Of a DNA stretch of 6,371 nt, positions 1 through 6,086 are shown one piece after another (position 1 is the first letter of the stretch; every line of letters begins with the position of its first letter). Both the position numbers and the translations under genes were made by a program. The notes under the pieces are model-generated. The model had not been told where the DNA came from. It was given only the letters and a program-made list of their open reading frames with translations, and ran no database searches. The DNA is taken from assembly GCA_022798035.1 (NCBI GenBank), contig JAAWLS010000146.1, positions 1 to 6,371 on the forward strand, written 5' to 3'. This DNA comes from Lachnospiraceae bacterium (GTDB lineage: Bacteria > Bacillota > Clostridia > Lachnospirales > Lachnospiraceae).

Positions 1-26
1 AAAAATATTAGAAAGGATTACAGAAT

Positions 27-620
27 ATGACTTTTGATTTTCATGATAAATCCATCGGCATCGGTTTTACCGGTTCCTTCTGCACTTACGAAAAAATTTT
101 CAAAGCACTGGAAGATTTAAAAGAGACTGGAGCAAACCTGCTTCCAGTCTTTTCATTAAACGCCTCCCACTTAGATTCCCGTTTCGGCACCAGTGATTCT
201 TTTTTGAAACGGGCCCGGGAATTAACCGGCCGGGAACCCATCACCACCATTCCCGAGGCAGAGCCCATCGGCCCCAAAGGATTGATGGACCTTATGGTTA
301 TTGCACCCTGTACCGGAAATACCCTGTCAAAACTGGCAAATGGTATCTCTGACACCCCGGTGCTGATGGCCGCCAAATCCCACCTGCGCAACAACAGGCC
401 GCTGGTGCTCTCTTTGTCCACCAACGATGCCCTTGGCATGAATCTGAAAAACATCGGCATTCTGCTAAATACAAAAAATATCTATTTCGTTCCTTTCGGC
501 CAGGATGATTATCAGGCAAAGCCCAATTCCATGACAGCTTTCACGGAACTTCTGGCAGAAACCATCCACTGTGCCCTCTCGGGCCGGCAGATTCAGCCGG
601 TTATCCGGAGTCCTCATTAA
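27..620 (+). CDS. dpaB: Dipicolinate synthase subunit B (SpoVFB/DpaB)
   Basis: This is the 197-residue B subunit of dipicolinate synthase. With DpaA it makes dipicolinic acid from the DapA product of the lysine pathway in the mother cell; Ca-dipicolinate then fills the spore core and gives heat resistance (family knowledge). Seen here: an N-terminal Rossmann/flavoprotein-like start (about residues 8-25, GIGFTGSFCTYEKIF), the segment LMVIAPCTGNTLSKLANGISD (about 89-109), then PVLMAAKSHLRNN and a C-terminal VPFGQDDYQAKPNSM stretch (about 155-169), all typical of SpoVFB. The length matches the roughly 200 residues usual for the family, so the gene looks intact. The start is supported by GAAAGGA at 11-17, 9 nt upstream of the ATG. 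No promoter is visible in the 26 bases before it, which fits cotranscription with a dpaA gene left of the window (inference). It converges on the ABC exporter operon. Confidence 0.95.
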   Translation: MTFDFHDKSIGIGFTGSFCTYEKIFKALEDLKETGANLLPVFSLNASHLDSRFGTSDSFLKRARELTGREPITTIPEAEPIGPKGLMDLMVIAPCTGNTLSKLANGISDTPVLMAAKSHLRNNRPLVLSLSTNDALGMNLKNIGILLNTKNIYFVPFGQDDYQAKPNSMTAFTELLAETIHCALSGRQIQPVIRSPH

Positions 621-673
621 CACAGCAGATATGACATAATTGACCGTTTGCTCTGCCTATCCAAACCTTGATT

Positions 674-698
674 TCCAGGCACACCCTGGGTACTTTTT
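674..698 (+). terminator. Probable weak intrinsic terminator after dpaB
   Basis: CCAGG at 675-679 pairs with CCTGG at 685-689 around a 5-nt loop, with a possible extra T-G pair (674/690), followed by TACTTTTT at 691-698. The stem is short, so termination may be partial. On the minus strand the same hairpin is followed by AAATCAAGG rather than a T-run, so it does not look like a terminator for the convergent ABC operon. No clear terminator for that operon is visible before dpaB begins. Confidence 0.5.
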
Positions 699-709
699 AA
701 AAATCAGCT

Positions 710-2704
710 TCACTCCACCAACTGCAGTTCATACAATTTTCGATACATGCCATCCGCTGACAGAAGTTCCTGGTGGGTCCCGGACTCCATGATTTCTCCC
801 CGATGCAGCACCAGAATCTTGTCGGCGTGCTGGATAGTAGACAGTCTGTGGGCCACCATAATGGTGGTCCTGCCCTCCATTAGTTTTTCCAAAGCCTGCG
901 TAATCATGGATTCCGTCTCCGTGTCAATATTGGCTGTGGCTTCATCCAGCACCAGAATGGCAGGATAATAGGCAAGGGTCCGGGCAAAAGATAAGAGCTG
1001 TCTTTGTCCGGCGGACAGTGTGCTTCCCCGCTCTGTCACCGGCTCCTCATAACCGCCCGGCAGTTTTTCAATAAAAGAGTCTGCATGAACCGTTCGGGCC
1101 GCAGCTTTCACATCCTCTAAGGAAATCGCTTCATTGTTCAGAGAAATATTGCTCTTGATATCTCCGGTAAAAATAAACACATCCTGCTGCACCTGCCCGA
1201 TGGCTCTGCGCAGCACATCCGTATCTATCTCCCGGATATCCACGCCGTCTATTAAAATCTCTCCTTTTTGAATCTCAAAATAGCGCCCAATCAGATTCAG
1301 AATGGAAGATTTCCCAGCTCCAGTAGCTCCCACAAAAGCCACTTTCTCTCCCGGCTGAATCCGAAAGCTCACATCTTTCAAAATATATTCCTCTTTCTCA
1401 TAGGCAAACCACACATGGCGGAACTCAATCTCTCCTTGAATGTCCACCTCCGCAGGGTGCGGCGTACTGACAATCTCCGGCTGTTCCTCCAAAATGGAAA
1501 AGATTTTCTCCCCGGAGGCAAGAGAGGACTGCAATGTTCCAAACTGCTCTGCCAGCTCCTGAATGGGCTCAAAGAAAGAACTGATATAATTGATAAACAC
1601 AAACAGGGTCCCCAGTGAAATACTGCCGTGCAGTACGAAAGAGCTTCCGGAACCAATCACAACTGCCATTGCAATCACAGACAAGAAGTAAATGACTGGG
1701 CGAAAAACAGCAAACGTCATAACCTCCCGCCAGTTGGCGCGGTACAGCTCATAACTTTTCTGCTCAAACTCCTGGTACTTCTCCTTCTCTCTGGCAAAAA
1801 TCTGAATCAATTTCATGCCGGAAATATGCTCTGACAGAAATGTATTCAGCTCCGTAATCTTATTTCTGGTTACCCGGTAAGCCGCTCTCGACAAATGCCG
1901 GAAAAAGAAAGTGAGCGCTGTCACAAAAGGCAGCAGCAGAAAAGAAAACAGCGCCATCCTTACATTGATGGACAGCATCACCACCGCAAATCCAATGATT
2001 TTTACCATATTTTTAAAGAGCTTTACTAAAATGGTGGAAAACAAATCGTTGACTGCCTCCGTGTCATTGGCCACCCGGGTCACCAATTTTCCCACCGGCG
2101 TATTGTTAAAGAAATTCAAAGACAGGCTGTGAATATGAGTAAACACTTCCTCCCGCATCTGGAAAATAATATCCTGCCCCATTTTCTGGAGCATCCGGGT
2201 ACTGGCTACATTCAACACAAAGCCTAAGAGCAGCACTATAAGATACCAAAGAGCCGCTCTCACAATCCCGGCAAAATCTTCTCTTCTCAATTCCCTCAGT
2301 GTTTCCCGGTCCAAAGGTCTGGCGTCAAAACCCAGCCATTCCTTCGCTTTTTGGGGCCCGACTTCCTGCAGAGCCAGACATTCTTCCCTGGTAATCTCTT
2401 CCATCATATAATAGGAATCTTTCCAGAGAATCAATTGATAGTAAATATTATCTTCCGAAAAATTCCCACGGCCGCCGTCTGACGATTCTGCCCGTACCAG
2501 CCACAAATCATGATAGCGGACTGCTCCCGGCGTCCTTTTCTCTGATTTCACGTAGGGATGATAATACCCGTTGATGTAATCATCAATGGCGTCTCCAATA
2601 ATAATAGGCCGGTATAACTCCACTCCAATAATAAGGAGTACCAGCAGGGTTGCCAGAAACATCACCCACTTGTGAGGGTTCAGATAAGACATCAGACGCT
2701 TCAT
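710..2704 (-). CDS. Heterodimeric ABC exporter subunit with catalytic Walker B Glu, BmrD/YheH-like
   Basis: This 664-residue half-transporter has an exporter-type membrane domain followed by an ATPase domain. Membrane helices lie at about residues 13-36, 147-167, 229-270 (two), 331-351 and 361-385. Between the first two is a hydrophilic insertion of about 105 residues (40-145), expected outside the cell, as described for Bacillus BmrD. ATPase motifs: Walker A GATGAGKS (459-466), Q-loop Gln507, signature LSAGQ (563-567, second Gly of LSGGQ region altered to Ala-Gly), Walker B ILVLDE (583-588) with catalytic Glu588, D-loop ANID and H-loop His619. It overlaps the preceding ABC gene by 4 bp (ATGA), so the two are probably translationally coupled and form one exporter. 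AGAGAGG at 2712-2718, 7 nt from the ATG, is its ribosome binding site and lies inside the preceding gene. It is likely a multidrug or amphipath exporter, but the substrate cannot be deduced. Confidence 0.93.
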   Translation of the reverse strand: MKRLMSYLNPHKWVMFLATLLVLLIIGVELYRPIIIGDAIDDYINGYYHPYVKSEKRTPGAVRYHDLWLVRAESSDGGRGNFSEDNIYYQLILWKDSYYMMEEITREECLALQEVGPQKAKEWLGFDARPLDRETLRELRREDFAGIVRAALWYLIVLLLGFVLNVASTRMLQKMGQDIIFQMREEVFTHIHSLSLNFFNNTPVGKLVTRVANDTEAVNDLFSTILVKLFKNMVKIIGFAVVMLSINVRMALFSFLLLPFVTALTFFFRHLSRAAYRVTRNKITELNTFLSEHISGMKLIQIFAREKEKYQEFEQKSYELYRANWREVMTFAVFRPVIYFLSVIAMAVVIGSGSSFVLHGSISLGTLFVFINYISSFFEPIQELAEQFGTLQSSLASGEKIFSILEEQPEIVSTPHPAEVDIQGEIEFRHVWFAYEKEEYILKDVSFRIQPGEKVAFVGATGAGKSSILNLIGRYFEIQKGEILIDGVDIREIDTDVLRRAIGQVQQDVFIFTGDIKSNISLNNEAISLEDVKAAARTVHADSFIEKLPGGYEEPVTERGSTLSAGQRQLLSFARTLAYYPAILVLDEATANIDTETESMITQALEKLMEGRTTIMVAHRLSTIQHADKILVLHRGEIMESGTHQELLSADGMYRKLYELQLVE

Positions 2705-4515
2705 GGCGACACCTCTCTTTCATAGGCGTCAGGCCGCTTTCCTGCCGCCTCTCTTTCATAAGCGGCCTGCTGTTCTCCCACTGCCGCCTCAAGCTGCTGT
2801 TTCTCAAACATATCCCAGTAAATTCCATGAAGAGCCATCAGCTCCTCATGGGTGCCGCGCTCTTTTGCTTCCCCATCCTCCAGCACCACAATCATGTCTG
2901 CATGCTGAATGGTGGAAATGCGATGGGCAATGAGAATCGTTGTTCTGCCTTGACGGTTTTCTTTTAGATTTTTCAGAATATGCTCTTCTGTATCCGTGTC
3001 TACCGCTGACAGCGCGTCATCCAGAATTAAAATAGGCGCATCCTTCATCAAAGCCCTGGCAATGGAACTGCGCTGCTTCTGTCCTCCCGACAGCGTGACG
3101 CCCCGCTCTCCCACAATGGTCTCATATCCCTCGGGAAAAGCTGTGATATTTTCATGAATGCAGGCTGCCTGAGCCGCTCTTGTAATCTCTGCCATATTTT
3201 CCTCTTCCACTCCAAACGCAATGTTAGATTTCAGCGTATCAGAAAACATAAAATTATCCTGAGGCACATAGGCTATATTTTCCCGCAGTGTTTTTAAAGG
3301 GATGGTATTGATATCTCTGCCGTCCAAAAACAGCATACCCGGTTTCGTATTGTATAAATGCAGCAGAAGATTTACCAAGGTTGTCTTTCCGTTTCCCGTT
3401 CGTCCGATAATAGCCAGGGTAGTGCCTGCCGGCACATCCAGATGAATGTCTTTCAGCGTAGGTTCGCTGTGTCCCCGGTGAATAAAAGTCAAATGATGAA
3501 AGGTAATATTTCCCTGAATCTGCTCCACCTCATCCACATTTTCCCCGTCAAAAATTTCCGGCTTCTCCTCAAACACTTCCTGAATCCGCTTGATGGAAGC
3601 CTGCCCCTGGGAAAACATGGTAATTGCTTCCCCGCAGGCCAGCATGGGCCATACCAGCATAATAATATACTGATTAAAAGCCACAAATCTCCCCAGGGTA
3701 ATCTCCCCCAAAAGAGCCAGATATCCGCCGTACAGAAGGGTAATCAGACTGCTGAACCCAATCACCACATCCAAAAGAGGCATCACTACCGCCTGCAGGT
3801 TCACCACACGGAGATTTTTCTCTCTGGCCGCTGTATTAAATTTCTGAAACGCCCGTCTCTGAGCCTTCTCCTGAACAAACGCTTTCACCACACGGACGCC
3901 GGAAAAGCTTTCCTGAACAAAGTCCGTCAAGTCTGAGACGGTTTCCTGTCTTTCCATATAGCGGGACTTCATGACTTTCCCATAATAGATTTCCCCTGCC
4001 GCAATAAACAGCATGGGAATCACCGCCAGAAGCGTCAGTTTTACATCCACATAAACCATCATCTGAATTATCACCATAGCCGCCATCACCGTAGCGTCAA
4101 AAGCAGAAATCACAGCAGGTCCCAGCGCCATGCGGACTGCATTCAAATCACTGGTAAACCGTGTCATCAAATCTCCCGTTTTGTGCTCATTGTAATATTC
4201 CACGCTCATGGCTTCCAGATGCTCAAACATTCCGTCCCGGATTTCCCGCTCAATGGAACGGGAAGCTCCAAAGAGAAAATAACGCCACAGAAAGCGCCCA
4301 ACAGCCAGCACGGCTCCCACGGCCAGCAGATAGACAATCTGCAGCAGAACATCCTCCATCCCCATGGTATGTACCGTCAGGCCGTCAGTGATGGTTCCTG
4401 TAATCTGCGGAATCAGCAGGTTGGCGAAATCCACTACCAAAAGCGTAACCATTCCGGCTAGGAATTGTCCTCTATGTTTTTTTACATACTGCAAGATAAA
4501 CAAAAACTGGCTCAT
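2701..4515 (-). CDS. Heterodimeric ABC exporter subunit with degenerate ATP site, BmrC/YheI-like
   Basis: This 604-residue half-transporter pairs with the following gene product. The membrane domain covers about residues 15-300 (helices near 17-38, 56-80, 131-153, 158-178, 241-263 and 275-300). The ATPase domain follows: Walker A GRTGNGKT (371-378), Q-loop Gln419, signature LSGGQ (475-479), Walker B ILILDD (495-500), D-loop SAVD and H-loop His531. Residue 500 is Asp where hydrolysing ABC proteins have the catalytic Glu. In the heterodimer this subunit should therefore supply the good signature motif to its partner's active site while its own site binds ATP but hydrolyses poorly, as known for BmrCD and TM287/288. 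A charged tail of about 30 residues after the ATPase domain carries a short internal duplication (AYERE twice). The ATG is preceded by AAAGGA (4525-4530), 9 nt away. It lies third in the operon, 31 bp after the small DUF3006-like gene. Confidence 0.93.
   Translation of the reverse strand: MSQFLFILQYVKKHRGQFLAGMVTLLVVDFANLLIPQITGTITDGLTVHTMGMEDVLLQIVYLLAVGAVLAVGRFLWRYFLFGASRSIEREIRDGMFEHLEAMSVEYYNEHKTGDLMTRFTSDLNAVRMALGPAVISAFDATVMAAMVIIQMMVYVDVKLTLLAVIPMLFIAAGEIYYGKVMKSRYMERQETVSDLTDFVQESFSGVRVVKAFVQEKAQRRAFQKFNTAAREKNLRVVNLQAVVMPLLDVVIGFSSLITLLYGGYLALLGEITLGRFVAFNQYIIMLVWPMLACGEAITMFSQGQASIKRIQEVFEEKPEIFDGENVDEVEQIQGNITFHHLTFIHRGHSEPTLKDIHLDVPAGTTLAIIGRTGNGKTTLVNLLLHLYNTKPGMLFLDGRDINTIPLKTLRENIAYVPQDNFMFSDTLKSNIAFGVEEENMAEITRAAQAACIHENITAFPEGYETIVGERGVTLSGGQKQRSSIARALMKDAPILILDDALSAVDTDTEEHILKNLKENRQGRTTILIAHRISTIQHADMIVVLEDGEAKERGTHEELMALHGIYWDMFEKQQLEAAVGEQQAAYEREAAGKRPDAYEREVSP
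2712..2760 (-). repeat. In-frame short direct repeat at the end of the BmrC-like gene
   Basis: The 13-base string CCTCTCTTTCATA occurs at 2712-2724 and again at 2748-2760, 36 bases apart. On the coding (minus) strand it encodes AYERE twice, 12 codons apart, at the extreme C-terminus of the 604-residue ABC protein. Each copy carries AGAGAGG; the copy next to the junction acts as the ribosome binding site of the next gene. It probably arose by local duplication (inference). Confidence 0.7.
2730..2769 (-). repeat. 10-bp perfect inverted repeat near the ABC gene junction
   Basis: CAGGCCGCTT at 2730-2739 is the exact inverse complement of AAGCGGCCTG at 2760-2769, with a 20-base loop. In the minus-strand transcript this forms a GC-rich stem inside the last codons of the first ABC gene. 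It ends 25 nt before the ATG of the second ABC gene and leaves that gene's ribosome binding site outside the stem, while the upstream AGAGAGG copy sits in the loop. No T-run follows, so it is not an intrinsic terminator. A role in coupling or message stability is inference. Confidence 0.55.
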
Positions 4516-4546
4516 TGCCTCTTATCCTTTCAAGGTAGCTGCAAAA

Positions 4547-4726
4547 TTACTGTTTCAAAGTGTATTCCATCATCTCATAATGAAGCTGGCTGCCTTCTCC
4601 GATTTCCGGCGGAAGCAGAGCTCTTGCTACGCATTTCAATTCCTCCTGAGGATTGTCCTGCTGCTGCAGGTAAGCATAATCCCCGTCAATCCGTGCCACA
4701 ATATATTCCATAGGTCCTAAATTCAT
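4547..4726 (-). CDS. Small DUF3006-like protein
   Basis: A 59-residue protein (MNLGPMEYIVARIDGDYAYL at the start, ending EYTLKQ). The pattern is an IVxRIDGDYAYL opening strand, then CVARALLPPEIGEGSQL and a short end, which resembles the small beta-rich DUF3006 proteins of Firmicutes (typically an I-DRxEGDxAVLE opening and an LPxGxxEGDVL motif). The molecular function of that family is not known to me. It has no signal peptide or membrane helix. The start is very well supported: AGGAGG at 4733-4738, 6 nt before the ATG, which also overlaps the stop codon of the sigma-like gene. The gene sits second in the operon and ends 31 bp before the BmrC-like gene, so it is probably cotranscribed with the exporter. 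Its position recalls the short bmrB leader gene of the Bacillus bmrBCD operon, but I see no attenuator structure and the sequence looks like a real protein. Confidence 0.72.
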   Translation of the reverse strand: MNLGPMEYIVARIDGDYAYLQQQDNPQEELKCVARALLPPEIGEGSQLHYEMMEYTLKQ

Positions 4727-4737
4727 ATGTCTCCTCC

Positions 4738-5520
4738 TTAATCTTTAGAAGCCAGAGACAAAATATCTCCGATTTCCTTTACTGGAATCCTGGTATACTG
4801 GCTCAATTCCTGCTGTGTTGGAATAGTACCGTTCTCCTCCGCCAGTATTTTCTGAGCTTCGTGAATCAGATTTACTTTCGCCAGAATCGTATTTTCATTG
4901 TAGTCTGCGCTTTCCGTCTCCTGGCAGTAACTTTCCATAGCAGCCCGTACAAACAATTCCAACCGTTTTTCCACTGCCTCCAGACTGGACATTTCCTCTG
5001 TCCTGTCATCTTCCTGCTCCGCTTTTTCCTGTTCCTTTGTCAGGCCTTCCATTCCCAGCAGCAATCCCATATTTCCCTCCTGTACCAAATCTTCCAAAAG
5101 GGCTCTGCCTGTCGTATAGGATTCTGCAATCTCCGCAATCCTTTTCAGCCATTGATTTGAAATCTGTGCCGCCGCTTCTTTCTCTCCGGCAAGCAGCCTT
5201 TGATAGAGCGCTTGTCTCTCTTTCTCCGACAGTACCGGAATCCCTCTGATTTCGTTGAGATACATCTGAAAAGGCCGGGAATGTTTTTTGTTTCCGCCGT
5301 TCCCTGCCTTCCCTTTTTTGGCACTCTCTTTCTTCTCCTGCTCTGCCGTCTCCTGTTTAGGGTGCATCAGGTATTCATAAATCATCTCCTGCTGCTCCAA
5401 AGATAACTCCATTTCTCCAAAATAGCTCTGGATTTCTTCTCTTGACAGCGGCGCCTGACTTGCCTCTGCAATCTCCTGAACCGAACGCAGCGTCTCCATA
5501 AATGTTGTTTTATCTATCAT
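4738..5520 (-). CDS. Sigma-70-like protein lacking region 4
   Basis: A 260-residue soluble protein related to primary sigma factors but incomplete. Residues 1-52 resemble region 1.1 (LSREEIQSYF...LSLEQQEMIYEYLM). Residues 53-82 are a Lys/Glu/Gly-rich linker. Residues 83-112 match region 1.2 (FQMYLNEIRGIPVLSEKERQ), and about 113-158 match regions 2.1-2.2, including EDLVQEGNMGLLLGMEGL, the part that binds the beta-prime clamp in true sigmas. Residues 159-205 take the place of 2.3-2.4 but are acidic and lack the usual FSTYATWWIRQAI-type -10-reading motif. Residues 209-260 resemble region 3 (ILAKVNLIHEAQKILAEENG, IPTQQELSQYTRIPVKEIGDIL). The protein then stops, with no helix-turn-helix region 4. 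It may bind core polymerase or modulate transcription rather than direct it (inference). The ATG at 5520 is chosen because AGGAGG lies 5 nt upstream; an ATG at 5562 would add 14 unlikely residues. It is first in the operon with the DUF3006-like protein and ABC exporter. Confidence 0.85.
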   Translation of the reverse strand: MIDKTTFMETLRSVQEIAEASQAPLSREEIQSYFGEMELSLEQQEMIYEYLMHPKQETAEQEKKESAKKGKAGNGGNKKHSRPFQMYLNEIRGIPVLSEKERQALYQRLLAGEKEAAAQISNQWLKRIAEIAESYTTGRALLEDLVQEGNMGLLLGMEGLTKEQEKAEQEDDRTEEMSSLEAVEKRLELFVRAAMESYCQETESADYNENTILAKVNLIHEAQKILAEENGTIPTQQELSQYTRIPVKEIGDILSLASKD

Positions 5521-5525
5521 AAATT

Positions 5526-5531
5526 CCTCCT
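5526..5531 (-). promoter_or_regulatory. Ribosome binding site fixing the sigma-like gene start
   Basis: AGGAGG on the minus strand (CCTCCT on plus) lies 5 nt upstream of the ATG at 5518-5520. It would fall inside the coding sequence if the longer in-frame start at 5562 were used, and that longer start has no comparable site in front of it. The N-terminus is therefore MIDKTTF. Confidence 0.85.
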
Positions 5532-5549
5532 GTCTGCCAGTATCGCACT

Positions 5550-5587
5550 TAAGTAACTGCAAAACGTCAGAATTTCACAATTACCTA
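5550..5587. promoter_or_regulatory. Inverted repeat at the operon promoter, possible operator
   Basis: TAAGTAACTG at 5550-5559 faces CAATTACCTA at 5578-5587; written on their own strands the half-sites are TAAGTAACTG and TAGGTAATTG (8 of 10 identical) separated by 18 bases. The element lies immediately downstream of the proposed -10 box, covering the expected transcription start near 5584. It could be bound by a dimeric regulator or form part of the leader. ACTTAAGT (5547-5554) is a perfect 8-bp palindrome overlapping one arm. The regulator is unknown and the region is AT-rich, so chance is possible. Confidence 0.35.
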
Positions 5588-5590
5588 TGT

Positions 5591-5619
5591 ATTATACTAT
5601 GTTATCCTCTTATTTACCA
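5591..5619 (-). promoter_or_regulatory. Probable sigma-A-type promoter of the four-gene operon
   Basis: On the minus strand a perfect TATAAT (-10) occupies 5596-5591. At 17-bp spacing the -35 position (5619-5614) reads TGGTAA, only a 3 of 6 match to TTGACA. The -10 lies 71 bp upstream of the sigma-like start codon, and no other gene intervenes. The weak -35 suggests modest activity or help from an activator (inference). Confidence 0.55.
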
Positions 5620-5747
5620 TAGAGAAATGAGAGAGACTTTCCAACAGACCTTTTTAGAAGTTACGTTTTATCTGGAGAATGCACGGCTGCCTCTAAAAAA
5701 ACAGCCAGAACCGCCGATATATCTGATAAGTAAAGGAGGCGGTACCC

Positions 5748-5984
5748 ATGATAGACATGACGCAGATGCTGGACTCTATGGAAAACTCCATCCGGCTGCA
5801 GCACCAGGCCAGAGCAGAACGGCGGGCCGAAGAAGCACAGCGTACTCAGCAGGAATTTAAGGAAAAACTACATCGTGCCGCTGTCAGCAAAATTGAGGCA
5901 GACAGCACCTCAGCCAAACTCAAAGGTGCAGAAGAAGCACAGCGCAGAGACCAGTTGATGGGCCTTTTGATGGCCGGACTGTGA
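5748..5984 (+). CDS. Small charged helical protein of unknown function
   Basis: A 78-residue protein that I do not recognise. It is dominated by Ala, Glu, Gln, Arg and Lys, has no Cys, Trp or Tyr and a single Phe, and should be almost entirely alpha-helical. The hexapeptide AEEAQR occurs at residues 27-32 and 61-66, 34 residues apart, suggesting an internal duplication or a coiled coil. It ends in a short hydrophobic tail (LMGLLMAGL, 70-78) that is too short for a membrane span but could be an oligomerisation or binding surface. The start is well supported: AAAGGAGG at 5732-5739, 8 nt before the ATG. It is transcribed divergently from the sigma-like gene across a 227-bp gap and is followed by a strong terminator, so it is probably a single-gene transcript. 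I could not find a convincing promoter for it in 5600-5731. Pairing with the divergent operon is not established. Confidence 0.7.
   Translation: MIDMTQMLDSMENSIRLQHQARAERRAEEAQRTQQEFKEKLHRAAVSKIEADSTSAKLKGAEEAQRRDQLMGLLMAGL
5829..5944 (+). repeat. Direct repeat within the 78-residue protein gene
   Basis: The 14 bases GAAGAAGCACAGCG occur at 5829-5842 and 5931-5944, exactly 102 bases (34 codons) apart and in frame. Both encode the EEAQR core of AEEAQR. The identical codons point to a recent local duplication or conversion rather than merely convergent amino acid composition (inference). Confidence 0.6.
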
Positions 5985-6037
5985 GAAATAATGCATGGTT
6001 TCCGGAAAGAAGTCACCGACAGGACGCCAAAAAACAC

Positions 6038-6086
6038 AAAACAAACGGTATGCTCCCAAAAGGCGTATACCGTTTGTTTTTGTTTT
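6038..6086. terminator. Bidirectional intrinsic terminator between convergent genes
   Basis: ACAAACGGTATGC at 6041-6053 pairs with GTATACCGTTTGT at 6065-6077 (13 pairs including one G-T), and flanking A/T bases extend the stem to about 16 pairs (6038-6053 with 6065-6080); the loop is 11 bases. On the plus strand the stem runs into TTTTTGTTTT (6077-6086). On the minus strand it is followed by TTTTGTGTTTTTT. It therefore suits both the 78-residue protein gene ending at 5984 and the convergent gene whose stop codon at 6085-6087 abuts it. Confidence 0.88.

Noticed and set aside
86..519. Minus-strand frames opposite dpaB
   Set aside because: The plus-strand dpaB protein is full length and clearly recognised; the antisense frames are by-products.
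3358..3936. 192-codon plus-strand open frame opposite the BmrC-like gene
   Set aside because: It is antisense to an unmistakable ABC transporter gene; its sequence is the mirror of those codons and has no recognisable motif or ribosome binding site.
5521..5562. Longer start for the sigma-like protein (ATG at 5562, 14 extra residues)
   Set aside because: The AGGAGG at 5526-5531 is correctly placed for the ATG at 5520 and would be buried in coding sequence; the extra residues do not look like sigma region 1.1.
5574..5603. Plus-strand promoter TTCACA-18-TATGTT for the 78-residue gene
   Set aside because: The -10 is a poor match and the alternative TATACT has only 13-bp spacing; AT-rich sequence gives such matches by chance. 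It would also leave a leader of about 140 nt.
5685..5706. GGCTG/CAGCC hairpin upstream of the 78-residue gene
   Set aside because: Only 5 bp with a 12-nt loop and no T-run after it; not a terminator and too weak to call a riboswitch or leader element.
5627..5860. 77-codon plus-strand frame overlapping the 78-residue gene
   Set aside because: No ribosome binding site before its ATG, and it overlaps in another frame a gene that has a strong one; the composition looks random.
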